Positions 34,392 to 42,102 of a stretch of DNA of 64,000 bases are shown here, one piece after another. A program made the position numbers and the translations under genes. The stretch is from Acidobacteriaceae bacterium. Lineage in GTDB: Bacteria; Acidobacteriota; Terriglobia; Terriglobales; Acidobacteriaceae. The stretch spans positions 137,031-201,030 of the forward strand of contig PLGG01000017.1 of the NCBI GenBank assembly GCA_003138515.1, in the 5' to 3' direction. The notes beneath the pieces are model-generated. The model saw nothing but the letters and a program-made list of their open reading frames with translations. It was not told the DNA's origin and ran no database searches. How positions within the stretch are numbered: the first letter of the stretch is position 1; each line of letters opens with the position of its first letter.

Positions 34392-36377
34392 TTATGCCAC
34401 AGGCATTGCGTAATTGGAAGCTTTTCTCGTTTTGGCGTATGGGATCGGATGTGTCCCGGGAACGCTCAGAGTCCCGGCGCGCAGCAGCACGCGGCAATCG
34501 GCTTCGGGGATTGCGGGGCTGTACAGGAATCCCTGCACCTCTTCGCAATTTTGTTTCCTGAAGTAGTTAAGCTGCTCCGCCGTTTCCACGCCTTCGGCCA
34601 CGCAGGCAAGGCCCAGATCGCGGCCCAGGTTGATGATGCTTCGCACCACCGCCTCCGCGGTCGGCTCCGACGCGATATCGCGCAGGAACGAACGATCGAT
34701 CTTGATGCGGTTGATCGGAAACCTTCTCAAATACGACAACGAGGACCAGCCGGTGCCGAAATCGTCGAGCGACAGGCTCACTCCAAGCCGCCTCAGGGTC
34801 TGCATGATCTTGATCGTCGTCTCCGAGTCATCGAGCATCAGCGTTTCCGTCAGCTCCAGCTCCAGCCACTTCGGATCAAGTCCGGATTCGGATAACGCCC
34901 TCTTTACGTTGCTTGCGATATTGCACCGGTAGAACTGTGTTGACGACAGGTTCACCATCACGCGGATCGGCGGGAGCCCTGCCTTCTGCCACGCGGCGTT
35001 TTGCTTGCATGCGGTTCTCAGCACCCAGTTCCCCACGTCGGTCATCAGTCCCAGTTCTTCCAACTGCGGAACGAACTGGTTGGGGAAGATCATCCCTTGC
35101 TCCGGATGGCGCCAGCGCAGCAACGCCTCTACGCCTGTAATGCTGCCCGATTCCGTCGCCACCAGCGGCTGGTAATACAGCACAAACTCGTCTCGTCCCA
35201 GGGCATGCTGCAGGTCGAACTCCAGCTTCTGCCGGCGCCGCGTCGCATCGGTAAGTTCGGCCGTAAAGAAGGAACAAGTGCCGCGCCCGCTGTTCTTCGC
35301 CTCGTACATCGCGGTGTCCGCGGCCTGCAGCAGGTCCCGCGGGTTCTCTCCGTCGCTTGGATATTCGCAAATGCCGATGCTGGCGCCGATTTGAATGCCG
35401 TGTCCTTCAATCTCAAACGACGCGGTCAGTGCGCTCAGCACCTTGCTCGCCACCTGCTCGATATCCTGGTGCTTCTCCACCATCGGAAGGCCGATCACAA
35501 ATTCGTCTCCACCAAGCCGCGCCACAATGTCGCTCTCGCGCAGGCAGTTCCTCAATCGCACGGCCACGGCCTCAAGCAGGCGGTCGCCAATATGGTGCCC
35601 GAATGAATCGTTCACGCTCTTGAAGCGGTCCAAATCCAGCATCAGAACAGCCACCCGCTTCCCATTCCGGCTGGCCAGGGCCATCGCATGGGCCAGCAAA
35701 TCCTCCAGAAGCGATCGATTCGGCAGTCCCGTCAACGCATCGTGAAGCGCCATGTACCGGATCCGCAGCTCCGCCTGCCTCCAGTCGGTAATGTCGCGGG
35801 AGATTCCCATCGTGCCCACGATCTTGCCGCGCCGGTCCTTCATCGGCACCTTCGTCGTCAACACCCATGTCTCATGTCCGTCGGGCCACGTCTCTTTCTC
35901 TTCCATGCCAGGCATTGCCTCGCCCGTCTCGATGATTCTCTGTTCGTCCTCGAAAGCCTGTCCGGCGTGTTCTGAGGAAAAGATGTCGGAATCGGTCTTG
36001 TTCAGCGCTTGTGCGGGATCGCTCAGTCCAATATAGTTGGCCATCGCCCGGTTGATGCGCAGAAAGCGGCTATTGCGATCCTTGAAGAACACGTTGTCTG
36101 GGATGTGTTCGAGAAAGGTGCCAAGAAGATCCTGATCTGTCTTGCATTCCCGGTCCGTCAGTTCGCGCAGAATCAATAACCCGGCTACCAGGACCAACAG
36201 GAACAGTGCGAGTCCAACCGCCGCAAATCCCGCGGGGGAGGCTAGGGGCATCCGTGTTGCTGGCGCGTGTGCCGGCGTCAGGGCGATCAGCACAACGGTG
36301 AACATCGACCCCAGCAGCATTGCCGCAAGAGCGATCACCACGCCCGGAATCGGTGGAAAACGCTTGAAAAACTTCAT
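34392..36377 (-). CDS. Membrane PAS-GGDEF-EAL cyclic-di-GMP protein
   Basis: A 661-residue protein from the ATG at 36377; a GTG six codons upstream is possible, and neither has a good ribosome site. Two membrane helices occupy about residues 8-30 and 45-65. The PAS domain follows (FLEHIPDNVFFKDRNSRFL), then GGDEF with intact RLGGDEFVIG and an inhibitory site RESD five residues before it. The EAL domain has EALLRW, DDFGTGWSSLSYLRR and VAEGVETAEQL. Both making and breaking cyclic-di-GMP look chemically possible. The PAS domain may sense a ligand or redox state. A lone gene. Confidence 0.93.
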   Translation of the reverse strand: MKFFKRFPPIPGVVIALAAMLLGSMFTVVLIALTPAHAPATRMPLASPAGFAAVGLALFLLVLVAGLLILRELTDRECKTDQDLLGTFLEHIPDNVFFKDRNSRFLRINRAMANYIGLSDPAQALNKTDSDIFSSEHAGQAFEDEQRIIETGEAMPGMEEKETWPDGHETWVLTTKVPMKDRRGKIVGTMGISRDITDWRQAELRIRYMALHDALTGLPNRSLLEDLLAHAMALASRNGKRVAVLMLDLDRFKSVNDSFGHHIGDRLLEAVAVRLRNCLRESDIVARLGGDEFVIGLPMVEKHQDIEQVASKVLSALTASFEIEGHGIQIGASIGICEYPSDGENPRDLLQAADTAMYEAKNSGRGTCSFFTAELTDATRRRQKLEFDLQHALGRDEFVLYYQPLVATESGSITGVEALLRWRHPEQGMIFPNQFVPQLEELGLMTDVGNWVLRTACKQNAAWQKAGLPPIRVMVNLSSTQFYRCNIASNVKRALSESGLDPKWLELELTETLMLDDSETTIKIMQTLRRLGVSLSLDDFGTGWSSLSYLRRFPINRIKIDRSFLRDIASEPTAEAVVRSIINLGRDLGLACVAEGVETAEQLNYFRKQNCEEVQGFLYSPAIPEADCRVLLRAGTLSVPGTHPIPYAKTRKASNYAMPVA

Positions 36378-36523
36378 TGTGACCAATTTCGACACAGCTT
36401 GAGTTCTAGTGACAAGCTAAGCCAAGGCGCGTGCAACCTCCATACCTAAACCGATTTTCTGAATACAACTATCCGGTAGCGCGGATGTTACTTTCGTCAC
36501 AATCGAACCCCGCGCTCCAGGCT

Positions 36524-36664
36524 CGGTGCGGAGCGATGCATTGCTCTGTTACAGTTGGGCCACAATTTCCCGCTCCTCCGTTCCGCCAGAAGACAGCCCG
36601 CGTAGCGGGCAACAGACGGTAGCCCCAGGCGTGAGCCTGGGGAGCAATGCATCGCTCCGCACCG
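36524..36664. repeat. 23-bp perfect inverted repeat, MITE-like
   Basis: The arms at 36524-36546 and 36642-36664 are perfect reverse complements (core GTGCGGAGCGATGCATTGC). They enclose 95 bases with further small hairpins (CCCCAGGC-N2-GCCTGGGG). No transposase frame is inside. It looks like a small non-autonomous element or a repeat pair. It lies in a 403-base gap between the GGDEF-EAL gene and marC; I see no gene in that gap. Confidence 0.75.
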
Positions 36665-36780
36665 CTAGCCCGCACCGCGGGCGTAAGAACCGCACCCGTC
36701 TGCCCGGCAAGGTCCAGCGCGAGGGCCAATCACCCCACTCGCCGAACTAGCAATTAAGATTCTTCAAAGGGAGAACTCTC

Positions 36781-37458
36781 TTGGCAGCTTGGAAAGCCTT
36801 TCTCATCGCGTTCAGCGTGCTCCTTCCGCTGATCAATCCGCTCGGCTCCGCGCTGGTCTTTCTCGGCCTCGTCGGCGATGCGCCGCCCAAGGTTCTCCAC
36901 TCTCTCGCGCGCCGCATCGCAATCAACAACATCGTTTTCCTTGTGGTTTTTGAGCTGCTGGGCGCAACCATCCTCAATTTCTTTGGAATCTCTCTGCCCA
37001 TCGTCCAGCTCTCTGGCGGCATTGTTGTTGCGGCTATGGGCTGGGGTGTGTTGAATGAGCCGAGCGCCGGCGCCGGTTCCCGCAACAAAGAGGAGGAGAC
37101 CGGCCAAAGCGGCGAACCCGATACAAGCCATCTCGAGGAGAGCGTCTTCTACCCGTTCACTTTTCCCATCACCTCAGGCCCCGGCACCCTCGTCGCATTG
37201 CTCACGGTCACCGCGCACATCTCGGATAAGAATCTTACCCACAACATTCTCGCCCACGTCGGCGTGTTTCTCGCCATCGTTGCTCTCAGCGTCCTTTGTT
37301 ACTTCTGCTACGCCTACGCCCCCAAAATCACAAAGAGGATCCCGCCCTCCACGGCCCACGGAATCCTCCGCGTCATCGCCTTCATTCTGCTCTGCATCGG
37401 CATCCAGATCGCGTGGAACGGTCTCTCCGCTCTCCTAGCGACCATCATCAAACCGTAG
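36781..37458 (+). CDS. MarC/YchE-family membrane protein
   Basis: A 225-residue protein with six hydrophobic helices. SVLLPLINPLGSALVFLGL and FPITSGPGTLVALLT are the two MarC repeat motifs. A hydrophilic loop of about 30 residues (NKEEETGQSGEPDTS) splits the halves. The function of MarC proteins is not established; the old link to drug resistance was withdrawn. The start is TTG at 36781 with GGGAGA upstream. Confidence 0.92.
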   Translation: MAAWKAFLIAFSVLLPLINPLGSALVFLGLVGDAPPKVLHSLARRIAINNIVFLVVFELLGATILNFFGISLPIVQLSGGIVVAAMGWGVLNEPSAGAGSRNKEEETGQSGEPDTSHLEESVFYPFTFPITSGPGTLVALLTVTAHISDKNLTHNILAHVGVFLAIVALSVLCYFCYAYAPKITKRIPPSTAHGILRVIAFILLCIGIQIAWNGLSALLATIIKP

Positions 37459-37636
37459 CTTCTCCCTCGCGAAATCGCAATGCGATGGTTTTTCGCTGCG
37501 CCGCGCAAGTCGATTCCATCCACCTGCATCTCGCCGCTTCCGCCCTCTGTGGAACCCACGTCCCTAACCGTTGCACCGCCTTCGTGTATCTTGGCGATGG
37601 GTCGATTCCTTCGCTTCGGAGCGCATCCAAAAAATC

Positions 37637-39244
37637 ATGCCGACATTCGCCGCCATCGACATCGGTTCCAACTCCTGCAGATTGAAGATCGCCCGCGTGC
37701 ACGCGCACCGGCTCAAAACGCTCGCAGAAGACCGCGAAGTCACCCGCCTCGGCGGCAGCGTCTTCGACACCGGGCTCATCTCTCCTGAAGCCATGGCGGC
37801 CACACTGCGCGCGCTCAAGCGTTTTCAGCGCTCGGTGCAGTCTCACGGCGTCGACCGCATCCGCGTCGTGGCCACCGCGGCCATGCGCGATGCGCGCAAT
37901 TCCGCCGCATTTCAGGCCTGGGTCAAGGCCGAGACCGGCTGGAACATGGAGATCATCTCCGGCCTGGAAGAAGGCCGCCTGATTCATATCGGCGTAATGG
38001 GCGCCGAGCCCGGAGCTGGCGGCCGCGTACTGTTGCTCGACCTCGGCGGCGGCAGTTGTGAGGTCACGTTCTCTGAGCACAAGCGCATCAAGGAGACGGT
38101 CAGCCTTCCACTCGGCGCGGTGCGGCTCACCGAGCAGTTCCTCTCGGACGATCCAGCTCCGCGCGATGGCCTCACGCGCATGCGGCAGTTGATCGCGCGC
38201 GAGCTGCGCCGAGCTCATCGCAAAATTCAGCCCGGCCGCGCGCCGCTGGTCATCGCCACCTCCGGTACGGCCGCGGCGCTCTCTGCTGCCTACGCGCAGG
38301 GAGCAAAAAACGGCAAGCCGGGCGCAAAAAAGTCGGCCAAGCTCGTCGCCCGATCCGGCGCAAAATCCGGTTCCGACCGCGCTGAAGATCGTGCTGCCAT
38401 CCTGGCTGGAATGGTTCCGGCGCGCGCCGTGCGCAAGCTCGCCGGCAAGCTGGCCAAAATGTCGCTTCCTGAGCGCGAGGCCGTGCCCGGCATCGGCCCG
38501 CGCCGCGCTGAGATTATCGTCGCCGGCGCCGAGGTCTACGCCGAAATCCTTGAGAGCTTCGGCCTTAAGGGCTTTCGCTACTCGCCTCTCGGCTTGCGCG
38601 ATGGCATCCTGGCGCAGATGTTGGCCGAGCAGGACGCCCGCGCCAAAGCTCACCGCGAATTCGAGCACGAGCGCTGGGAAAGCGTGCTGTCCACCGCGCG
38701 CCGTTACGGCGTCGATCCCCGCCAGGCCGAACCGGTCCGCGCCCACACCGTCCAGCTTTTTCGCGAGCTCAAGTCCATGCACGCGCTTCAGCCCGAATAC
38801 GAAAGCTGGCTGGCCGCCGCCGCCATGCTCCGCGACACCGGCAAGTTCATCAACCACCAGGGCCACCACCGGCACACGCAATACATCATCTCCAGCTCGG
38901 AGATTTACGGCTACACGCAACTGCAGCGCACGCTGGTCTCGGCCATCGCGCGTTATTTGGGCAAGAGCCGCCCCCAGCCCGGCGACCGCGCTCTGCGCAA
39001 CATTCCCGCCGACGAGCACAAGAACGTGCAACGCGCGGTGGTCTTGTTGCGTCTTGCTGTCGCTCTAAATCAGGACCGCGCCTCCGACGTTCTTCGCGTC
39101 AGCACGCGGGTCTACCCCAAGCGGGTTTATCTGGAGTTGCGCCCTGGGCGCACCGGCGCGGAATTGGAATTGTGGTCGCTGCGCAAGGAAGCCGGCTACT
39201 TCCGCGAGGTCTTCGGGCGCGAGCTCTTTGTCACGCTGGCATAG
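37637..39244 (+). CDS. ppx: Exopolyphosphatase / GppA-type phosphatase
   Basis: The ATG at 37637 gives 535 residues, with FAAIDIGSNSCRLKIA as the phosphate-1 motif. DLGGGSCEVTF is the second phosphate motif, and EIISGLEEGRLI matches the family. A lysine-rich insert (about residues 218-245) interrupts the core. The C-terminal half is an HD-like domain (AAAMLRDTGKFINHQGHHRH). It releases phosphate from polyphosphate, or cleaves pppGpp. With sixA and ppk1 close by it belongs to a polyphosphate neighbourhood. Its 3' end overlaps sixA by 49 nt on the opposite strand. Confidence 0.95.
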   Translation: MPTFAAIDIGSNSCRLKIARVHAHRLKTLAEDREVTRLGGSVFDTGLISPEAMAATLRALKRFQRSVQSHGVDRIRVVATAAMRDARNSAAFQAWVKAETGWNMEIISGLEEGRLIHIGVMGAEPGAGGRVLLLDLGGGSCEVTFSEHKRIKETVSLPLGAVRLTEQFLSDDPAPRDGLTRMRQLIARELRRAHRKIQPGRAPLVIATSGTAAALSAAYAQGAKNGKPGAKKSAKLVARSGAKSGSDRAEDRAAILAGMVPARAVRKLAGKLAKMSLPEREAVPGIGPRRAEIIVAGAEVYAEILESFGLKGFRYSPLGLRDGILAQMLAEQDARAKAHREFEHERWESVLSTARRYGVDPRQAEPVRAHTVQLFRELKSMHALQPEYESWLAAAAMLRDTGKFINHQGHHRHTQYIISSSEIYGYTQLQRTLVSAIARYLGKSRPQPGDRALRNIPADEHKNVQRAVVLLRLAVALNQDRASDVLRVSTRVYPKRVYLELRPGRTGAELELWSLRKEAGYFREVFGRELFVTLA

Positions 39245-39723
39245 ATAGCCCGCGCTGTGCGCGGATCAAGAAGCCACTGCAGTCGAGCCGGGTGGTGACC
39301 CATATCGACCCGGGCGATCGATCCTTTCCGCATGCGGATAGCGGCCCCTCCGTTCCCAGTGACCAGGCGGCCAAGGAACTGGAACATGTTGGGGTTGTGC
39401 CCGACAACCAGAACCCCGTCGCGGTCGGCGTACTTGGCTAGCATTTTCTGGAAATCGGCGAAACTCGCGTTCAATCCCAGAGCGGGGCTTATCTCCACCT
39501 GCGAGTCATAACCCAGCTCCGTTCCCACCAACTGGGCCGTCTGGCGGGCCCGTTTCAACGGGCTCGACACGATAACGTCAATCTGCGCCTTCAACGCCCC
39601 CATCACCCGCGCGATCAACATGCACTGCTCCTTGCCTTCCTTCACGAGGCCCCGCTTCAGGTCGAGAACGGGGTTCTCGCGAATCGTGCCGGCATTCGCA
39701 TGGCGCATCAGATAGAGAATCAT
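39196..39723 (-). CDS. sixA: SixA-type phosphohistidine phosphatase
   Basis: A 175-residue histidine phosphatase. The first catalytic motif is LYLMRHANAG (RHA where many have RHG), with SSPLKRARQTAQLV for the second arginine and VGHNPNMFQFLG for the second histidine. SixA removes phosphate from histidines of PTS or phosphorelay proteins. The gene often lies with ppx and ppk as here. The C-terminal 16 codons overlap ppx antisense. A PHO-box-like site lies 55 nt upstream. Confidence 0.92.
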   Translation of the reverse strand: MILYLMRHANAGTIRENPVLDLKRGLVKEGKEQCMLIARVMGALKAQIDVIVSSPLKRARQTAQLVGTELGYDSQVEISPALGLNASFADFQKMLAKYADRDGVLVVGHNPNMFQFLGRLVTGNGGAAIRMRKGSIARVDMGHHPARLQWLLDPRTARAIYASVTKSSRPKTSRK

Positions 39724-39777
39724 GGGGATCGATTCGGTGGGGAAGCATGAAGCCTTGCCGAACTCCTTGCACCCTCA

Positions 39778-39797
39778 TTTTAACAGATTTGTAACAT
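39778..39797 (-). promoter_or_regulatory. PHO-box-like direct repeat upstream of sixA
   Basis: On the minus strand ATGTTACAAATCTGTTAAAA contains TGTTA twice with an 11-nt period. The PhoB box is CTGTCAT-N4-CTGTCAT, also an 11-nt direct repeat. It sits 55-74 nt before the sixA start in an AT-rich patch. Control of polyphosphate genes by phosphate would make sense. The match is partial. Confidence 0.45.
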
Positions 39798-39891
39798 TCG
39801 GTTTTGCGCCGGAAGGCTGCAACTTCTGCTCCGCAATTGGCCACTGGCCTCTGCGTTGATCGCCGAAAGACGGATTTGTCTTCCGAAGTCT

Positions 39892-40272
39892 CTACTGGAC
39901 CTTCACCGTCGTGCTCGCCTCCGTGTCGCTCGACGAATTCCCGACCATCACCCGAACCGCCTCCGCTTCCACGCGGAATCCGGGCAGCTTCTCGTCCCAC
40001 CACGCCAGCGACGATGCCTTCAGCGGTATCTCGACGGTCTTCGTCTCATTCGGCTCGATCGTCACGCGCTTGAATCCCTCCAGCTCCTCGTGCGCCCGCT
40101 CCACCTTCGAGCCCAAATGCTTCACATACATTTGCACCACCGCGTCGCCAGCGCGGCTGCCGCTATTGGTCATGCTGTGGGGGCCGCGGTCGGGCCTGGG
40201 ACGCGATCCACGATGGGGCCGTAGCGAACATGCGAGCAGGCAAAGCAGGATTGCGATTTGCTCCTTCTTCAT
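39892..40272 (-). CDS. Remnant or captured GH3 Fn3-like domain with lipoprotein signal
   Basis: A 126-residue frame. Residues about 35-125 match the fibronectin III-like C-terminal domain of family 3 beta-glucosidases (NSGSRAGDAVVQMYVKHLGS, PLKASSLAWWDEKLPGF, VMVGNSSSD). The catalytic domains are missing. The N-terminus MKKEQIAILLCLLAC has a lipobox-like LLAC, so it could be a small lipoprotein carrying only this domain. A GC-rich junction (RPHRGSRPRPDRGPHS) and lack of a ribosome site suggest a degraded gene instead. Confidence 0.6.
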   Translation of the reverse strand: MKKEQIAILLCLLACSLRPHRGSRPRPDRGPHSMTNSGSRAGDAVVQMYVKHLGSKVERAHEELEGFKRVTIEPNETKTVEIPLKASSLAWWDEKLPGFRVEAEAVRVMVGNSSSDTEASTTVKVQ

Positions 40273-40533
40273 GGGTTGAGTCCGGATGGCTCGATTCTTA
40301 AATTTGATCGTCGAGAGATTCGAACTTGAAAACCAGCGCAATTCTATGCCCCCCAACTCTGCGTCTTGCTGCGCCACATCTCGCTCACCAGCTGTCCGCC
40401 GTTGCCCCGCTCACAGGGAAAGAAACAACAAAAATCCGCACCACCCCTCGGCTCCAGACCCTTACTAAAGTGTGGGTTAACCCGGCTCGAATCTGCGCTT
40501 TCAGGGCTAAGATGTTTCATGAGGTCGGGTCGT

Positions 40534-42075
40534 ATGATCGAAACCATGAGTGCAGCGGCAGTCCGCCCCGAGTGGGTCGGAAGCTTCGCCGATGACCGGT
40601 TCCCCCTCCTTCGATGGCTTGGCGGCTCCCAGAACGCCGGCGTCTTTCTCACCGAGCTGGGCGATTCGGCGCAAAAGGCCGTCATCAAACTGATTCCCGC
40701 GGATTCTCGAGACGCGGCCGCTCGCGCCGCCGCATGGGAAACCGCAACGGCTCTGTCCCATCCGAATCTGATGAAGGTCTATACGCACGGCCACTGCCAG
40801 ATCGACGATGTCCCATGCCTCTACGTGGTCACCGAGTTTGCCGACGAAGTTCTCGCGGACGTTCTTTCCGAGCGGCCTTTAACAACCCAGGAAACTCGCG
40901 ACATGCTCACTCCGGCCCTGGCCGCGCTCTCTTATCTGCACGCCAAAGGGCTCGTCCACGGCCGTCTCAATCCCTCGAACATCATGGCCGCCGGCGACAG
41001 CCTCAAGCTCACCACCTACAGCGTCTGCCCCGTGGGCGCAGCCGTCATATCCGGTCCGCCGCGAACCGTCTGCGATGCGCCGGAAACAGAGTTTGGAACC
41101 ATCGAGCCGGCTGCGGATCTCTGGTCCCTCGGAGCCACCCTGGTCGAGGTTCTTACCAAATATCCGCCGCTTTGGAATCGCGAAAGAGCCGCTGAGCCAA
41201 CCGTGCCCGAGTCGATGCCGGAGCCATTCGCCTCCATTGCACGAAAGTGTCTGCGCTCGGATCCCGAGCGTCGCACCACGATTGAGGCAATCAATGCGCG
41301 TCTTGAACCAGCCAGGTTCTCTTCGCGTCCTAAGGAGGAGCCGGCAACGGCTTCGCTCCGCAGGAATCGCGCTGCAATCCTCCTCGTCGCCGCCGCTCTG
41401 GTCCTGGCTGGAATCGGAACCTGGAACGTGCTGTCGCATCGGCAGAAGCCCCCGCAGATTGCCCCCCAAATTCATCCATCGACCGCACCTGAATCTCAGA
41501 ATCTCCCGGTTGCAACTCCAGCCTCAGCGCCCGCCGCAACTCAAGCTCAGGCCACCAGCCCCGACGCGAACCCCGCTGCGAATCCCGACGCGAACCCTGT
41601 CGCGAATCCTGACGCGAATCCTGATGCGAGTTCAGCTCGGGCTCCAACTTCGCCGGCCCCTCCATCTGCCGCTCCAGCGCCCGTCACGCCCACGGCGGCG
41701 GTTCCCGCTGCTACTCCACCGCCCCAGCCCGAAGCGCAAGCTGACCAGGCTCCCGCGCCCACCAGCGCAACGGTCAACCACGGAGTCATAAATCAGATTT
41801 TGCCCGACATTATTCCCAGCGCAATGCGAACAATCTCAGGAACACTTAAGGTATCGGTGCGGCTTTCAGTCGACGCCAACGGCAACGTCACCGACGCCAC
41901 GCTCGCGTCGCCCGGGCCGAGCAAATATTTCGCCGGCAAATCGCTCGAAGCTGCTCAACACTGGAAGTTCAAGCCTGCGCAGGTTGATGGCCAAGCCGGC
42001 CCAAGCACTTGGACGCTGGAATTTCAATTCAAGCAGACTGGAATCAACGTCGTTCCAAAGCAATTCGCGCCGTAA
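40534..42075 (+). CDS. Membrane pseudokinase fused to a TonB C-terminal domain
   Basis: A 513-residue protein; the ATG at 40534 has GAGG 9 nt upstream. Residues 15-260 form a protein-kinase fold with K52 (AVIKLIP) and DLWSLGATLVEVLT. The catalytic loop reads VHGRLNPSNI instead of HRDLxxxN, and LTTYSV replaces DFG, so it should not be an active kinase. A membrane helix follows (about 279-297), then a Pro/Ala-rich linker with a DANP repeat. The C-terminus (about 425-505) is TonB-like (SVRLSVDANGNVTDATL, AQHWKFKPAQ). The combination suggests envelope signalling or energy transfer. It lies between sixA and ppk1. Confidence 0.85.
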   Translation: MIETMSAAAVRPEWVGSFADDRFPLLRWLGGSQNAGVFLTELGDSAQKAVIKLIPADSRDAAARAAAWETATALSHPNLMKVYTHGHCQIDDVPCLYVVTEFADEVLADVLSERPLTTQETRDMLTPALAALSYLHAKGLVHGRLNPSNIMAAGDSLKLTTYSVCPVGAAVISGPPRTVCDAPETEFGTIEPAADLWSLGATLVEVLTKYPPLWNRERAAEPTVPESMPEPFASIARKCLRSDPERRTTIEAINARLEPARFSSRPKEEPATASLRRNRAAILLVAAALVLAGIGTWNVLSHRQKPPQIAPQIHPSTAPESQNLPVATPASAPAATQAQATSPDANPAANPDANPVANPDANPDASSARAPTSPAPPSAAPAPVTPTAAVPAATPPPQPEAQADQAPAPTSATVNHGVINQILPDIIPSAMRTISGTLKVSVRLSVDANGNVTDATLASPGPSKYFAGKSLEAAQHWKFKPAQVDGQAGPSTWTLEFQFKQTGINVVPKQFAP

Positions 42076-42102
42076 CCTTCACCACCCCGAGCGAAGTCCC
42101 AT

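Noticed and set aside
40344..40688. 114-codon minus-strand frame over the pseudokinase start
   Set aside because: Overlaps the well-supported pseudokinase gene and shows no domain or ribosome site.
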